Shown piece after piece: positions 41,922 to 57,603 of a stretch of DNA of 64,000 nucleotides. A program made the translations under genes and the position numbers. Source of the stretch: Dermatophilaceae bacterium Soc4.6 (GTDB taxonomy: Bacteria; Actinomycetota; Actinomycetes; Actinomycetales; Dermatophilaceae); the NCBI GenBank assembly GCA_039889245.1, contig JAZGVH010000002.1, positions 124,001 through 188,000 of the forward strand, written 5' to 3'. The notes beneath the pieces were generated by a model. That model ran no database searches. It worked only from the letters and a program-made list of their open reading frames with translations, and was not told the origin of the DNA. Position 1 is the first letter of the stretch. Each line of letters begins with the position of its first letter.

Positions 41922-41986
41922 GGCGTCCTCCGTCACGTCTCGGCTCCCCCCGCCGAACGGCGGGAGGTCGTCGTCCTGCTCCGACC

Positions 41987-43513
41987 CTAACCGGCGGCGG
42001 CGTCCAACTCACGCAACAACGTGGTCACGTCCGGGGAGCGGTCCATGATCTCTCCCACGTGGGCCTTGGTCCCGCGCAAGGGCTCCAGCATGGGCACCCG
42101 TTGCAGGGCATGACGACCGGGCACGTCGAAGATGACGGAGTCCCACGAGGCGGCGGCGATCTGGGGGGCGAACTTCTCGAGGCACTTGCCGCGGAACCAG
42201 GCTCGGGTGTCCTCCGGTGGCTCGGTCACCGCTCGGGCCACGGCAGCCGCGTCGACCAGGGTGGTCACCCGCCCCCGCTCCCGGAGCCGGTGGAACAGCC
42301 CCTTCTCGGGGCGCACGTCGCTCCACTGGATGTCGATGGCCCGCAGCCGCGGATCCGTCCACGCCAGCCCGTCGCGGTCCCGGTAGCTCTCGAGCAGGTT
42401 GAGCTTGGCCACCCAGTCGAGCTCTGCCCCGCAGGACGACGGGTCGGTCTCGAGCTTGGTCAGGACCTGCTCCCACAGCGTCATGACCTCCTCGGTGTCG
42501 GGATCCTCGAGCGGGTCGTGGCCTCGGTCGCGCAGGTAGGACTGGGCCGCCCCGAAGTACTCCCAGAGGACCTGCACCGCCGTCAGCGTGCGGCCGTCAC
42601 GCAGGGTCGCGGTCGCGCGCAGGGTGGGGTCGTGGGAGATCGCGTGCAGGGTCGCGACCGGCTTGACCATCGTGAGGTCGAGCCCGACGCAGCCGTCCTC
42701 GACCATGGCCAGCACGAGCGAGGTCATCCCTGTCTTCAGGACGTTGGCGACGTCGCAGTGGTTGGCGTCGCCGATGATCACGTGCAGCCGCCGATAGAGC
42801 TCGGCCACGGCGTGGGGCTCGTCGCGCGTGTTGATGATGGGCCGCTTGAGCGTCGTCTCGAGACCCACCTCGACCTCGAAGAAGTCGGCCCGCTGGCTCA
42901 GCTGGAAGCCGGCCGTGCGGGAGTCCTGGCCGATGCCGACCCGGCCCGACCCGCAGACCGCCTGCCGCGCGACGAAGAAGGGGATCAGGTGCTTGACCAC
43001 CTCGGCGAACGGGGTCTCGCGACGCATGAGGTAGTTCTCGTGGGTGCCGTAGGACGCGCCCTTGCCGTCGGTGTTGTTCTTGTACAGGTTGACCGCCGCC
43101 AGCCCCGGGGTCGCCGCGAGGCGTCGTACGGACTCGAGCATGACCATCTCGCCGGCGCGGTCCCACGTGACGATCCCGCGGGGGGTGGTGACCTCGGGCG
43201 AGGAGTACTCCGGGTGCGCGTGGTCGACATAGAGCCGTGCGCCGTTGGTGAGCACCACGTTGGCGAGCGTCGGGTCCTCGATGTCCGTCAGCTGGCTCGG
43301 GTCGGCCACCCCGCGCCCCATCTCGAAACCGCGGGCGTCGCGCAGCGGGGCCTCGTCGGCGTAGTCCCAGCCGGCCCGGCCGGAGCGCACGCCGTGCGAG
43401 CTGGCGTAGGCGTTGACGACCTGCCCCGACGCGATCATCGCGTTGGCTGTCGGGTCTCCCGCCACCGAGATGCCGTACTCCGTCTCGATCCCCATCACTC
43501 GACGCACCGTCAT
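41987..43513 (-). CDS. dop: Pup deamidase / depupylase
   Basis: Deamidates the C-terminal Gln of Pup and removes Pup from tagged proteins. It is a 508-residue homologue of PafA with the same carboxylate-amine ligase fold: [16 protein letters not shown], the [13 protein letters not shown] segment, [20 protein letters not shown] and [11 protein letters not shown] longer loop after residue 40, [20 protein letters not shown], distinguishes Dop from PafA. The ATG at 43513 follows TAGGGT (43521-43526) by seven bases. It heads the dop-pup-prcB-prcA operon. Confidence 0.96.
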   Translation of the reverse strand: MTVRRVMGIETEYGISVAGDPTANAMIASGQVVNAYASSHGVRSGRAGWDYADEAPLRDARGFEMGRGVADPSQLTDIEDPTLANVVLTNGARLYVDHAHPEYSSPEVTTPRGIVTWDRAGEMVMLESVRRLAATPGLAAVNLYKNNTDGKGASYGTHENYLMRRETPFAEVVKHLIPFFVARQAVCGSGRVGIGQDSRTAGFQLSQRADFFEVEVGLETTLKRPIINTRDEPHAVAELYRRLHVIIGDANHCDVANVLKTGMTSLVLAMVEDGCVGLDLTMVKPVATLHAISHDPTLRATATLRDGRTLTAVQVLWEYFGAAQSYLRDRGHDPLEDPDTEEVMTLWEQVLTKLETDPSSCGAELDWVAKLNLLESYRDRDGLAWTDPRLRAIDIQWSDVRPEKGLFHRLRERGRVTTLVDAAAVARAVTEPPEDTRAWFRGKCLEKFAPQIAAASWDSVIFDVPGRHALQRVPMLEPLRGTKAHVGEIMDRSPDVTTLLRELDAAAG

Positions 43514-43563
43514 GCGCGTCACCCTACGTGCGGTGGGCGCAGCCCGTTGGAGAGGATGGGCGC

Positions 43564-44574
43564 ATGTCACCGTCGACCAGCCCCCTCAGCGTCCTCCCCT
43601 GGCGCACCCGCCTCTTCGCCGCCCTCTACGACCGCACCGGAGCGCTCGACGTCGACGGCATGGACCTCGACCAGATCCGGGCCGCCCGGGGCCGGGTGGC
43701 CCCGATGGTGCCGCCGGCCACCTGGGTGACCGGGGCGATGCCCAAGGGGGTGCGGGTCACGTCCTCCCAGCTGGCCGCCCGAGACGGGCAGAGCATCCCG
43801 CTGCGGGTCTATCGTCCGGGTCACGGCGCTGGTCCGCTGCCCGTCATCGTCTTCTTCCACGGAGGCGGCTGGGTGCTGGGCAACGTGCGCGGGTACGACG
43901 CCCTCTGTGGCTTCCTCGCCGACTCCGTCGAGGCCCTCGTCGTCAGCGTCGACTACCGCATGGCGCCGGAGTTCGTCGCGCCGCAGGCCGCCTACGACTG
44001 CGTCGACGCCGTGCGCTGGACCGCGTCGGGGGTCGCCGCCCTCGGCGGTGATCCCAGCCGGATCGCCGTCAGCGGCGACTCCGCCGGGGGCAACCTCGCG
44101 GCCATCGTCTGCCAGGTCGTGCGTGACGAGGGCGGCCCCACCATCTCGCACCAGGCGCTGCTCTACCCCGGCGTCGACGGCACCCAGAGCTTCCCCTCGA
44201 TGCTGGAGAACGCCCAGGCCCCCATCCTCACCAAGCGCCAGGTCGACTCCTTCCTCGCGACCTACACCGCCACGAGCGAGCTGCCACTCGACCACCCGCT
44301 GATCTCACCCCTGTGGGCCGACGACCTCACCGGCCTGCCCCCTGCCCTGGTGCAGACGGCTCAGCTCGACCCGCTGCGCGACGAGGGCATCGCGTATGCC
44401 GCGGCGCTGACCGCGGCGGGGGTCCCGGTGCGGGCCACCACCTATGTCGGGGCGCCGCACGGGTTCCACAGCTTCCCCGGGGCGACGCTCGTGGGGCCTC
44501 AGGCCCGCTCCGAGCTCGCCGCCGAGCTCCGGGCCCGCCTCCTGGTGGGAGACCGGGCGACCACCGGGCACTGA
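43564..44574 (+). CDS. Alpha/beta hydrolase, hormone-sensitive lipase family
   Basis: A probable carboxylesterase of 336 residues. The oxyanion motif is HGGGW (99-103) and the nucleophile Ser173 lies in GDSAGG, followed by the acid in ALVQTAQLDPLRDEG and the catalytic His in APHGFHSF. A helical N-terminal cap (residues 1-55) precedes. Natural substrate unknown. It diverges from dop, with 50 bases between start codons, and lies between dop and mpa, which are usually closer neighbours in other actinobacteria. Confidence 0.88.
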   Translation: MSPSTSPLSVLPWRTRLFAALYDRTGALDVDGMDLDQIRAARGRVAPMVPPATWVTGAMPKGVRVTSSQLAARDGQSIPLRVYRPGHGAGPLPVIVFFHGGGWVLGNVRGYDALCGFLADSVEALVVSVDYRMAPEFVAPQAAYDCVDAVRWTASGVAALGGDPSRIAVSGDSAGGNLAAIVCQVVRDEGGPTISHQALLYPGVDGTQSFPSMLENAQAPILTKRQVDSFLATYTATSELPLDHPLISPLWADDLTGLPPALVQTAQLDPLRDEGIAYAAALTAAGVPVRATTYVGAPHGFHSFPGATLVGPQARSELAAELRARLLVGDRATTGH

Positions 44575-44592
44575 CCGGGCCCCGAACCGCGA

Positions 44593-44598
44593 TAGCCT
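44593..44598 (+). promoter_or_regulatory. Probable -10 box of the PRPP synthetase-like gene
   Basis: TAGCCT lies 34 bases before the GTG start, which has its own GGAAGG ribosome site, so here a short leader is expected, in contrast to the leaderless genes. Confidence 0.4.
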
Positions 44599-44632
44599 GC
44601 AGGAACTTGCCGCGCCCCACGGAAGGTGGACC

Positions 44633-45610
44633 GTGCACGAGGTCGTCGTCTTCTCCGGAAACGCCCACCCGGCCCTCGCAGACCGGATCTGCGAGCACCT
44701 GGGGGTGACCCGGTCCCCGGTCGACATCAAGCGCTTCAGCAACGACTGCCTGCAGGCGCAGCTACTCGAGAACTGTCGCCAGCAGGACGTCTACATCGTG
44801 CAGCCCCTGGTGCCGCCCACGCAGGAGCACCTCATGGAGCTCCTGCTGATGATCGACGCCGCCCGCGGTGCGTCGGCGGCCCAGATCACCGTCGTGATGC
44901 CGCACTACGCCTACGCTCGATCCGACAAGAAGGACGCCCCCCGCATCTCGATCGGCGGTCGGCTGGTGGCCGACCTGCTCGTGACCGCTGGCGTCGACCG
45001 GGTGCTCACGATGGCGCTGCACGCACCTCAGGTGCACGGCTTCTTCTCGGTGCCGGTCGACCACCTCACGGCCATCGGCGTGCTCGCCGACCACTACCGG
45101 GGCGCCGACCTCAGCGACACGGTCGTCGTCTCCCCCGACCTCGGCAACGCCAAGACGGCAACGCAGTTCGCTCGCCTGCTGGGGCTCCCGGTCGCTGCCG
45201 GCAGCAAGCAGCGGCTGGCCGACGACAAGGTCGTGATCGACGCGATCGTCGGTGACGTCTCGGGCAAGCGGGCCATCGTGCTCGACGACGAGATCGCCAC
45301 CGGCGGCTCGATCATCGAGCTGCTCGAGCGACTCAAGGACGAGGGGTGCACCGAGGCGTCGGTCGCCTGCACCCACGGCCTGTTCGCCGGCAAGGCGGTG
45401 GAGCGACTGCGAGACCACCCGATGATCACCGAGGTCGTGACGACCGACACCGTGCCTCCACCGACCGGCTGGCCTCAGCTGCGCATCCGCTCCACGGCCG
45501 AGCTCTTCGCCGAGGCCATCCAGCGCATCCACCTGGGCAAGTCGGTCTCGTCGCTCTTCGAGGGCGTCGACCCCACCCACGCCCCACCCCAGCCGAGGTT
45601 GCCCTTCTGA
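44633..45610 (+). CDS. Ribose-phosphate pyrophosphokinase-like protein, divergent
   Basis: Related to PrsA, which makes PRPP from ribose 5-phosphate and ATP. The 325-residue protein keeps FSGNAHPALADRI, PHYAYARSDKK, the loop residues Lys and Arg in SKQRLADD, and SPDLGN. Two usual active-site acids are changed: the DLHA motif reads ALHA and the PRPP loop VDDxIDTGG reads LDDEIATGG. It may be a paralogue with altered kinetics, regulation or no synthase activity; a normal prsA would be expected elsewhere in the genome. The GTG start has GGAAGG upstream. Its stop overlaps the next gene's start (TGATG). Confidence 0.82.
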   Translation: MHEVVVFSGNAHPALADRICEHLGVTRSPVDIKRFSNDCLQAQLLENCRQQDVYIVQPLVPPTQEHLMELLLMIDAARGASAAQITVVMPHYAYARSDKKDAPRISIGGRLVADLLVTAGVDRVLTMALHAPQVHGFFSVPVDHLTAIGVLADHYRGADLSDTVVVSPDLGNAKTATQFARLLGLPVAAGSKQRLADDKVVIDAIVGDVSGKRAIVLDDEIATGGSIIELLERLKDEGCTEASVACTHGLFAGKAVERLRDHPMITEVVTTDTVPPPTGWPQLRIRSTAELFAEAIQRIHLGKSVSSLFEGVDPTHAPPQPRLPF

Positions 45611-45993
45611 TGTCCATGGTCTCCACCGGCCGCAGCGTCACCCCCGTCGCGGCTGCCGCCCTCGACGCGGTGATCGTCCTCGTCTTCGCCGCCATCGGCC
45701 GGGCCAGCCACGACGAGGGCAGTGCGGTGGTGGGGGTGCTGGTCGTCGCGTGGCCCTTCCTCGTCGGCGCTGCGGCGGGATGGGCGCTCTGGCGCTGGCG
45801 CTCGGGTCGGTGGCCGGTCGACGTGCGGCCGGGGCTGGTGGTCTGGGCGGGGACCCTCGTCGGGGGCATACTCCTGCGCGTCGTGACCGGGGCGGGCACG
45901 GCCTTCTCGTTCGTGGTCGTCGCCGCGCTCTTCCTCGCGCTGGGCCTCCTGGGCTGGCGGGCGCTGCTCCCGCGAGTGCTTCCCCGGCGCTGA
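45610..45993 (+). CDS. DUF3054 membrane protein
   Basis: A 127-residue protein of four hydrophobic segments (about residues 13-30, 38-58, 75-95 and 100-118) with conserved ASHDEG after the first helix and GRWPVDVRPGLVVW in the central loop. The family is of unknown function. The ATG overlaps the stop of the PRPP synthetase-like gene by one base, so the two are coupled. Confidence 0.82.
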   Translation: MSMVSTGRSVTPVAAAALDAVIVLVFAAIGRASHDEGSAVVGVLVVAWPFLVGAAAGWALWRWRSGRWPVDVRPGLVVWAGTLVGGILLRVVTGAGTAFSFVVVAALFLALGLLGWRALLPRVLPRR

Positions 45994-46191
45994 GCAGCGC
46001 CCGCCCCGCACCCGGTTTCCAGCCGACCGGTCAGCAGCCTCGTGCCCGACCCGGTCTCGGTCGGTCGTCGGGCAGCCCGGCAGCCGGCCCGTGCCGACGG
46101 ACCAGGTGCTGAAGCTGCTGAAGCCGGCGACGACGTCAGGGTCGCTGCGGATCTCGGACCCGGGCCCTCCGCTGTCGTGCCTCTTCATCCC

Positions 46192-46210
46192 CCCGTTCCA
46201 GCAGAACGGG
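46192..46210 (-). terminator. Hairpin downstream of mpa
   Basis: CCCGTTC (46192-46198) pairs with GAACGGG (46204-46210) around a five-base loop, about 37 bases beyond the mpa stop. The rest of the 253-base gap 45994-46246 shows no gene. Confidence 0.4.
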
Positions 46211-46246
46211 CGTGGTCCCCCGCGACCTCTTCCACCGACCGCAGCA

Positions 46247-48034
46247 TCAGAGGTACTGACCGGTGTTGGCGACGTTGGCGATCGAGCGTCCGGGCTCGGT
46301 GCCGTCCTTGGTGTTGATGAGGGTGCGGATGTAGACGATGCGCTCACCCTTCTTGCCGGAGATCCGGGCCCAGTCGTCGGGGTTGGTCGTGTTGGGCAGG
46401 TCCTCGTTCTCCTTGAACTCGTCGACGCAGGAGGCGAGGAGGTGCTCGACCCGGATGCCCTTCTGGCCGATGGTGAGGAAGTCCTTGATCGCCATCTTCT
46501 TGGCCCGGTCGACGATGTTCTGGATCATCGCGCCGGAGTTGAAGTCCTTGAAGTAGAGGACCTCCTTGTCACCACCGGCGTAGGTGACCTCGAGGAAGCG
46601 GTTCTCGTCGATCTCGGAGTACATCCGCTCGACGGTGGCCTGGATCATGCCCTCCACCGTGCCCTGTCGGCTGCCGTCGTTCTCGGCGAGGTCGTGCTCG
46701 TGCAGGGGCAGGTCGGCGGTGAGGTACTTGGTGAAGATGTCACGCGCGCTCTCGGCGTCGGGGCGCTCGATCTTGATCTTCACGTCGAGCCGGCCCGGGC
46801 GCAGGATGGCCGGGTCGATCATGTCCTCGCGGTTCGAGGCACCGATCACGATGACGTTCTCGAGTCGCTCGACACCGTCGATCTCCGAGAGCAGCTGCGG
46901 CACGATCGTGGTCTCGGTGTCGCTGGAGACGCCCGATCCCCGGGTGCGGAAGAGCGAGTCCATCTCGTCGAAGAAGACGACGACCGGGGTGCCGTCGCTC
47001 GCCTTCTCGCGCGCCCGCTGGAAGATCAGGCGGATGTGCCGCTCGGTCTCGCCGACGTACTTGTTGAGCAGCTCAGGGCCCTTGATGTTGAGGAAGTAGC
47101 TCTTCTCCGAGGCCTGGCCCGTGCGCTCGGCGACCTTGCGGGCCAACGACGCCGCGACCGCCTTGGCGATCAGCGTCTTGCCGCAGCCCGGCGGGCCGTA
47201 GAGCAGGATGCCCTTCGGCGGCTTGAGCTGGTGCTCCTTGAACAGGTCGGGGTGCAGGTAGGGCAGCTCGACGGCGTCACGGATCTGCTCGATCTGACCG
47301 GCAAGACCGCCGATGTCCTCGTAGGCGATGTCAGGGACCTCTTCGAGCACGAGATCCTGGACCTCCGCCTTCGGGATGCGCTCGTAGACGAAGCCCGATC
47401 GGGTGTCGAGCATCAGCGCGTCGCCGACGCGCACCGTCTCACCCTGCACCTCCAGCGACTCGGCCCGGCGCACGATGCGCTCCTCGTCACCGTGGGCGAC
47501 CACGAGGATGCGGTCGTCGTCGAGGACGTCCTTGACGGTGACGACCTCGCCCACGCGCTCGAAGCCGCAGGTGGCCACGACGTTGAGTGCCTCGTTGAGC
47601 ATCACCTCGCGCCCGGGGTTGAGGGTCGCGGGGTCGACGGTGGGGCTGACCGCGACCCGCATCTTGCGGCCCGACGAGAGGATGTCGACGGTCGCGTCGT
47701 CATACGACTCGAGGATCAGGGCGTAGGCGCTCGGAGGCTGCGCGAGCCGGTCGACCTCTGACTTCAGCGTGATGATCTGCTCACGCGCCTCCTTGAGCGT
47801 GCGCACGAGACGCTCGTTCTGGCTCGAGAGCGTCGACAGCGACGTCTGGAGCTGGCTGACGCGGCTCTCCAGGTCACGCGAGCGGGACGGGCCGGAGCTC
47901 AGGGTGTCGCGCAGGTCGCGCACCTCGTCCCTCAGCTGGTCGCGCTGCCGCTCGAGCTCGCGCGGCTCGGCGGCCGCGGCCACCTCTGGGACCGGGGTGG
48001 ACCGGTCGTCGCCGGGCTGGGATAGGTCGGACAT
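46247..48034 (-). CDS. mpa: Proteasome-associated AAA+ ATPase (Mpa/ARC)
   Basis: The hexameric ring that binds Pup, unfolds tagged proteins and feeds them into the 20S core. The 595-residue protein has an N-terminal coiled coil (about 25-98) that grips Pup, two OB domains (about 100-230), Walker A GPPGCGKT (280-287), Walker [10 protein letters not shown] (351-359) and the [20 protein letters not shown] arginine-finger region. It ends in Gly-Gln-Tyr-Leu, the docking motif for the alpha ring. GGAGG lies five bases before the ATG. trmI precedes it on the same strand. Confidence 0.97.
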   Translation of the reverse strand: MSDLSQPGDDRSTPVPEVAAAAEPRELERQRDQLRDEVRDLRDTLSSGPSRSRDLESRVSQLQTSLSTLSSQNERLVRTLKEAREQIITLKSEVDRLAQPPSAYALILESYDDATVDILSSGRKMRVAVSPTVDPATLNPGREVMLNEALNVVATCGFERVGEVVTVKDVLDDDRILVVAHGDEERIVRRAESLEVQGETVRVGDALMLDTRSGFVYERIPKAEVQDLVLEEVPDIAYEDIGGLAGQIEQIRDAVELPYLHPDLFKEHQLKPPKGILLYGPPGCGKTLIAKAVAASLARKVAERTGQASEKSYFLNIKGPELLNKYVGETERHIRLIFQRAREKASDGTPVVVFFDEMDSLFRTRGSGVSSDTETTIVPQLLSEIDGVERLENVIVIGASNREDMIDPAILRPGRLDVKIKIERPDAESARDIFTKYLTADLPLHEHDLAENDGSRQGTVEGMIQATVERMYSEIDENRFLEVTYAGGDKEVLYFKDFNSGAMIQNIVDRAKKMAIKDFLTIGQKGIRVEHLLASCVDEFKENEDLPNTTNPDDWARISGKKGERIVYIRTLINTKDGTEPGRSIANVANTGQYL

Positions 48035-48092
48035 CAGCGCCTCCTGACAGGGGCGGAGCAGGGACCTTTATGACCCTAACCGGACCGACCCC

Positions 48093-49512
<1,420 letters not shown>

Positions 49513-49863
49513 TCATCGCCGCGACAGCTTCTGGGCCTCGACCTCGTAGCGGCTGAGGGCCACCGCTCCCGCGCGGTAGAACCGCCGCCGCAGGGCTCCG
49601 GCGACCTCGGCGCTGTCGCCCACCTTCAGGCGCAGCGCCACCCGCCGCGTCGAGGCGCTCCAGCAGGCGACGTCGATGGTGTCGACCGCGACCGTGGGAC
49701 GGTCCGGGTCGGCCCGCTTGGTCAGCTCTCGCGGCACGACCAGCCGCAGGGAGACCAGCACGTCACCGCTGGGCATGACCCGCTCCTCGGGCCCGCCGGA
49801 GACCCGCCCGACCAACCGCACCTCGTTGACCGCGGGGACCGACTCTGTGGACCGGGTCTGCAT
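49513..49863 (-). CDS. SSB-like single-stranded DNA-binding protein
   Basis: A 116-residue single OB-fold protein related to [35 protein letters not shown] at the start, then a short [36 protein letters not shown]. It is shorter than housekeeping SSB and lacks the acidic C-terminal tail that recruits partners, so it is likely an accessory paralogue. The ATG at 49863 has AGGAAGAGG upstream. The M50 protease gene ends 195 bases away on the same strand. Confidence 0.75.
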   Translation of the reverse strand: MQTRSTESVPAVNEVRLVGRVSGGPEERVMPSGDVLVSLRLVVPRELTKRADPDRPTVAVDTIDVACWSASTRRVALRLKVGDSAEVAGALRRRFYRAGAVALSRYEVEAQKLSRR

Positions 49864-50058
49864 CTGGAGCCTCTTCCTGTCGTTTCTCGTCGTCGGGCCC
49901 ACCGCCGGCCCGCCGCCAGCATCGACCGACCCGCTCGCGGAGGCCAGCAGCCCGGCCCGAGCCTGTGGACGACCCCCCGGGACCTGGGGGCTGTGGACGA
50001 CCCGGGTCGCGTGCGGCCGGTCGCGATCAGGTCGCGATCCGGTCGCGGTCAGGTGCGC

Positions 50059-51222
50059 TCAGGCGCCGCTGGTGCGCAGGGCGGTGTCGAGGTCGTCCAT
50101 GGTGACGGACCCCAGGGGCCGTCCCTGCTGGTCGAGCACCAGCACGACCGGGGGGACCGCCGATCCGGCGACCGAGGCACCGGCCACGGCGTCGACGATG
50201 GCGGACACGTCCCCGTGCGGGTCGCCCGCGACCACCCACCCCTGCGGCTGCAGAGCGGTGACGGCGCTGGTCGGCAGTCCACGGGCGACGCTGTGCGGGT
50301 CAGCCGAGCGAGCCGCCTCCCGGTCGACCAGCCCGACGGGCCGCCCGGACCGGTCCCAGACGACGACGAGACCAGCGAACCCGGACATCCGGGCCAGGAC
50401 CTGCGCCAGGGGCTCGTCACCCGAGACCCCGGCGACCGGGCGCAGGACCTGGGCGAGCGGGACCCGCTCGACGGCGCGACCGCCCGCGCCGGAACGGATC
50501 GCGTTGCTGGCCCCGACCCACAGGAAGGCCCCGATCAGCCCCGTCCAGACGATCCCGTAGAGAGAGGGCGTCCGCCCCTGCAGCAGGGGTCGACCCACGA
50601 CCAGCGCCACGAGGACGGCGGTCAGGATCCGGCCGAGCCACCCCGCCACGATGAGTCCGGTGTGCCGGCTGCCGGTCACCTTCCACACGAGGGCGTCGAC
50701 GACGTACCCTCCGTCGAGGGGCAGGCCGGGCAGCAGGTTGAACACCCCGACGAGCACGTTGGCGTAGGTGACGGCGGCGAGCAGCAGGCTGGTCACGCCG
50801 CCACCGGGCACGACCAGCAGCATGGCGTAGGCCGCACCGGCGAGGGCGAGGTTGGCCGCCGGACCCGCCACGGCGATGGCCGCGCTGCGCCCGGGCCGCG
50901 ACAGCCCGCCGTCGTAGACGGTGTGACCACCCCAGAGGTCGGCCACGACGCGGTCGACGCGGTGCCCGAGCCGCGCCGCCACCACGGCGTGGGCCGCCTC
51001 GTGGGCGAGCACCGAGAGCAGCAACAGCAGGGCGTAGGCGACGCCCACGACATACCCGAAGGTGCCACCGCGCTCGCCCGTCGAGGGATCGACCACGCCC
51101 GGGGCGAAGAGCACGACGACCACGACCGCGATGATCGGCCACGACCGCCCGAGGTAGACCGGGACCCCCTTCAGGGTGGCGAGGCGCCAGCCGTACGGGG
51201 ACGCGGACTGGCCTGCGCTCAT
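50059..51222 (-). CDS. Site-2-type M50 metalloprotease with CBS domains
   Basis: An intramembrane zinc protease of 387 residues that would cut membrane proteins such as anti-sigma factors; the target is unknown. The HExxH site is His74-Glu-Ala-Ala-His78, and the third zinc ligand is Asp171 in [10 protein letters not shown]. Six hydrophobic segments span residues 25-225. The C-terminal 130 residues are a pair of CBS domains, which often bind adenosine nucleotides. The ATG follows TAGGGT (51230-51235) by seven bases. It diverges from metH. Confidence 0.9.
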   Translation of the reverse strand: MSAGQSASPYGWRLATLKGVPVYLGRSWPIIAVVVVVLFAPGVVDPSTGERGGTFGYVVGVAYALLLLLSVLAHEAAHAVVAARLGHRVDRVVADLWGGHTVYDGGLSRPGRSAAIAVAGPAANLALAGAAYAMLLVVPGGGVTSLLLAAVTYANVLVGVFNLLPGLPLDGGYVVDALVWKVTGSRHTGLIVAGWLGRILTAVLVALVVGRPLLQGRTPSLYGIVWTGLIGAFLWVGASNAIRSGAGGRAVERVPLAQVLRPVAGVSGDEPLAQVLARMSGFAGLVVVWDRSGRPVGLVDREAARSADPHSVARGLPTSAVTALQPQGWVVAGDPHGDVSAIVDAVAGASVAGSAVPPVVLVLDQQGRPLGSVTMDDLDTALRTSGA

Positions 51223-51423
51223 GTCCTCGACCCTACGTCACCGACCCTGCGAGGGCGGTGGCTGCGCTGTGGGTGCCCTGTGCCTGGTCTCGCCCGGGAG
51301 TGGCCACGGTGCGCCCGGGCAGCGGACGGGAACAGGCCCCTCGCCGTCCCGGTTGACCCGTCATACTGGGCGGGTCGATCCCGACGCGCACCAGCCCACC
51401 TGAGACAGGACCGCACACCCATC

Positions 51424-55221
<3,798 letters not shown>

Positions 55222-55272
55222 GTCGGGGGGCTACATTCGGAGGTCAGAGGACCGACGACCGGGAGGACGACC

Positions 55273-55614
55273 ATGGCGGACTGGCGCGCGGAGCAGCGCG
55301 TGAAGGAGTCGCTGCGCACGAGCACGCCGATGTCGGCCGCCGACCGGAGGGTCGCGCAGGGCATCGTCGACCGCACGGACCGACAGCGCTACGTGTGGGG
55401 CGTCTGGGTGGCGGTGGGTGTGGTGCTCGCCGTCGCGGGGCTCGTGCTCGGCCACGATTGGTGGCTGGCCCTGCCGGGCGTGGCGCTCGTCGTCGTCGGC
55501 GGCGTCTGGTGGCTGCTGGTCACCCGCCGGCCGCTGCAGCAGGCGGCGAGGACCGGGATCGTGCCGCGGCGGGTGCGGAACCGGGGCAAGCGCGAGGCGG
55601 TCCGCAGCGCCTGA
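55273..55614 (+). CDS. Small two-helix membrane protein
   Basis: A 113-residue protein of unknown function with an amphipathic, charged N-terminal 40 residues (RTSTPMSAADRRVAQGIVD) and two membrane helices (about 41-60 and 66-85), then a basic tail. GGGAGG lies six bases before the ATG. It follows metH by 51 bases, possibly in the same transcript. Confidence 0.65.
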   Translation: MADWRAEQRVKESLRTSTPMSAADRRVAQGIVDRTDRQRYVWGVWVAVGVVLAVAGLVLGHDWWLALPGVALVVVGGVWWLLVTRRPLQQAARTGIVPRRVRNRGKREAVRSA

Positions 55615-55890
55615 CCCGCGCCCTCCACACCGGCCGGGGCTGGCGGGCAGAGCCGTCGTCGCTGTCGTCGGGCTCCTCCCCGTGCACGAGGGGCGACAGT
55701 GCCGACGGGTCTCACCCGGCGGTGGACCACCTGGGTCTACCTCGCCCCGTCGCCCTCGTGCTGCCCTACGCTGTCGTGACCCGGCGGCGGCGACGCGTGA
55801 GCCCGCCCGACCTCTGCCCCAGCGCCTGGTCGGGGGCCACGCGACCTGGGGATCGAGGCGGTGTCGGGGTCGCGGCATACAGTCGCTCGT

Positions 55891-56763
55891 GTGACCACGA
55901 CCGAGCTGCCGCCGCCCGTGCGCGGGCCGCTGCCCGGGCGGTCGGCAGCCCTGTCCCCCAGCCGGGCCTCCGACTTCATGCAGTGCCCCCTGCTCTACCG
56001 CTTCAGGGTCGTCGACCGGCTGCCTTCGCTGCCCTCGCCCGCGGCCGCCCGGGGCACCCTGGTGCACGCGGTGCTCGAGCGCCTCTTCGACCTGCCGGCG
56101 CACGAGCGCACCCCCGAGGCCGCGACCAGGCTGGTCGAGCCCCAGTGGGCGGCGCTGGTCGAGCAGGAGCCAGCCCTGGCGACGATGCTCGAGGACGACG
56201 AGCAGCGCACGCAGACATCGTGGTTCGCCGAGGCGACAGCGCTGGTGCAGACGTGGTTCACCCTAGAGGACCCGCAGCGGCTCGAGCCGCGCGACCGCGA
56301 GCTCTACGTCGAGGTGCCCGTCGACGGACTGATCCTGCGGGGCATCATCGACCGGCTCGACGTCGCACCCGACGGGGCCATCCGCGTCGTCGACTACAAG
56401 ACGGGGCGGTCACCCGGCGAGCAGTTCGAGCGGAAGGCCCTCTTCCAGATGCGCTTCTACGCCCTGGTGCTGTGGCGGCTCCACGGGGTCATCCCCGCGG
56501 TGCTCCAGCTGGTCTACCTGGGTGACCAGGCGATCCTGCGCTACTCCCCCGACGAGCACGACCTGCGCGCGACCGAGCGCACGGTGCACGCCGTCTGGGA
56601 CGCGATCCGGGCGGCCGACGAGACGGGCGACTGGCGTCCATCGCGCTCGAGAGCCTGCTCGTGGTGCGACTACAAGGCCCTCTGCCCCGAGTGGGGCGGC
56701 ACCCCACCTCCGCTGCCGGAGCGGGACGGGCTCGGCTCCGGTGACCCCGTGGCTCAGCCCTGA
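55891..56763 (+). CDS. RecB-family nuclease with an Fe-S cluster
   Basis: A PD-(D/E)XK exonuclease of 290 residues. Catalytic residues lie in LRGIIDRLDV and VVDYKTGR. Four cysteines, Cys32 (DFMQCPLLYRF) and Cys256, Cys259 and Cys265 (CSWCDYKALC), are spaced as in the iron-sulphur nucleases of AddAB and Cas4. Such stand-alone genes are common in actinobacteria; no Cas gene is nearby, so a DNA-repair role is most likely. The GTG follows TACAGT (55878-55883) by seven bases. The end overlaps the convergent HAD gene by ten bases. Confidence 0.88.
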   Translation: MTTTELPPPVRGPLPGRSAALSPSRASDFMQCPLLYRFRVVDRLPSLPSPAAARGTLVHAVLERLFDLPAHERTPEAATRLVEPQWAALVEQEPALATMLEDDEQRTQTSWFAEATALVQTWFTLEDPQRLEPRDRELYVEVPVDGLILRGIIDRLDVAPDGAIRVVDYKTGRSPGEQFERKALFQMRFYALVLWRLHGVIPAVLQLVYLGDQAILRYSPDEHDLRATERTVHAVWDAIRAADETGDWRPSRSRACSWCDYKALCPEWGGTPPPLPERDGLGSGDPVAQP

Positions 56764-57494
56764 CGCACCGCTGCGTCGAGCAGCGGCAGCAGGTCGTGCG
56801 GCGTCAGACCCGCCAGAGTCGGCAGCTGCACCACGCCCGCGATGCGCGGCACCGGCACCACGTGGGGGACCGCGATCGTCGGCACCCCGGCAGCAGCGGC
56901 TGACCGGACGCCGGCCGGGGAGTCCTCGATCGCGACGCAGTCGGCCGCCTCGAGCCCCAGCTCGCGCAGGGCGGTGAGGTAGGGCTCGGGGTGGGGCTTG
57001 CCGTTGACCACCGCGTCACCGGGCACGACGACGTCGAAGGAGTCGGCGGGCAGCACCTGGAGGAGGAGGTCGGTGAAGGGTCTCCACGACATCGTCACGA
57101 GGGCCGTCGACACGCCGACGGCGCGGCAGGCCGCCAGCAGCTCGGGAGCCCCGGGGCGCCACGGCACCTCCTGCTCGACCCGGGCCATGACCCCCCGCAT
57201 CAGGCGATCGACCACCTCGGCCACCGTCAGGGTGACCGGCGAGTGGTCGAGGATGTACTGCGCCGACACCTCGAGCGGGTTGCCCACCAGGGCATGGGCC
57301 TGCTCGTCCGACCAGGTGCCGCCGTAGGCCTCTACCAGCGCGTGCTCCTCGGCGATCCAGTAGGGCTCGCTGTCGATCAGCGTGCCGTCCATGTCCCACA
57401 GCACGGCCGCCGGGAGCGCTCGGGGCTGCCCCGGCCGGGAGTCCGGCCCGTCGACGGTGTGAGGGGCGCTGTCGGTCGGGGCGGGCGAGGTCAC
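56754..57494 (-). CDS. HAD-superfamily hydrolase (phosphatase/phosphomutase-like)
   Basis: A 246-residue sugar-phosphate-type phosphatase. The nucleophile Asp34 is in VLWDMDGTLIDSEP, with a helical cap domain, then TALVTMSWRPF, the lysine in VNGKPHPEPYL and the acid pair in VAIEDSPAGVRSA. The substrate is not known. A short disordered tail precedes the motif. The GTG follows TAGACT (57502-57507) by seven bases. It is divergent from PAC2 and convergent with the RecB-like gene. Confidence 0.88.
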   Translation of the reverse strand: MTSPAPTDSAPHTVDGPDSRPGQPRALPAAVLWDMDGTLIDSEPYWIAEEHALVEAYGGTWSDEQAHALVGNPLEVSAQYILDHSPVTLTVAEVVDRLMRGVMARVEQEVPWRPGAPELLAACRAVGVSTALVTMSWRPFTDLLLQVLPADSFDVVVPGDAVVNGKPHPEPYLTALRELGLEAADCVAIEDSPAGVRSAAAAGVPTIAVPHVVPVPRIAGVVQLPTLAGLTPHDLLPLLDAAVRQG

Positions 57495-57603
57495 GAGGCC
57501 AAGTCTAAGGAGGGGCGGAGCCCCACCCCACGGCGCGTCATAGGGTGGGGTCTCCCGGGAGACCGGGCCGACCCCCCACCCCTCGCTCCCGGAAGGAGGC
57601 CCC

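Noticed and set aside
49993-51423. Upstream extension of the metH reading frame
   Set aside because: The stretch runs opposite the M50 protease gene and its translation has no resemblance to methionine synthase, whose homology begins right after the GTG at 51424.
51223-51423. Possible cobalamin or S-adenosyl compound riboswitch before metH
   Set aside because: I could not find a B12 box or a recognisable riboswitch core, and the likely -10 box leaves only about 55 bases of leader.
55615-55890. 276-base gap before the RecB-like gene as a possible small gene
   Set aside because: Open frames there lack coding-like codon use and start signals; only the promoter of the RecB-like gene is supported.
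55891-56763. Cas4 and a CRISPR system
   Set aside because: The nuclease has Cas4/AddB-like cysteines, but no repeat array or other cas gene is present in the window.
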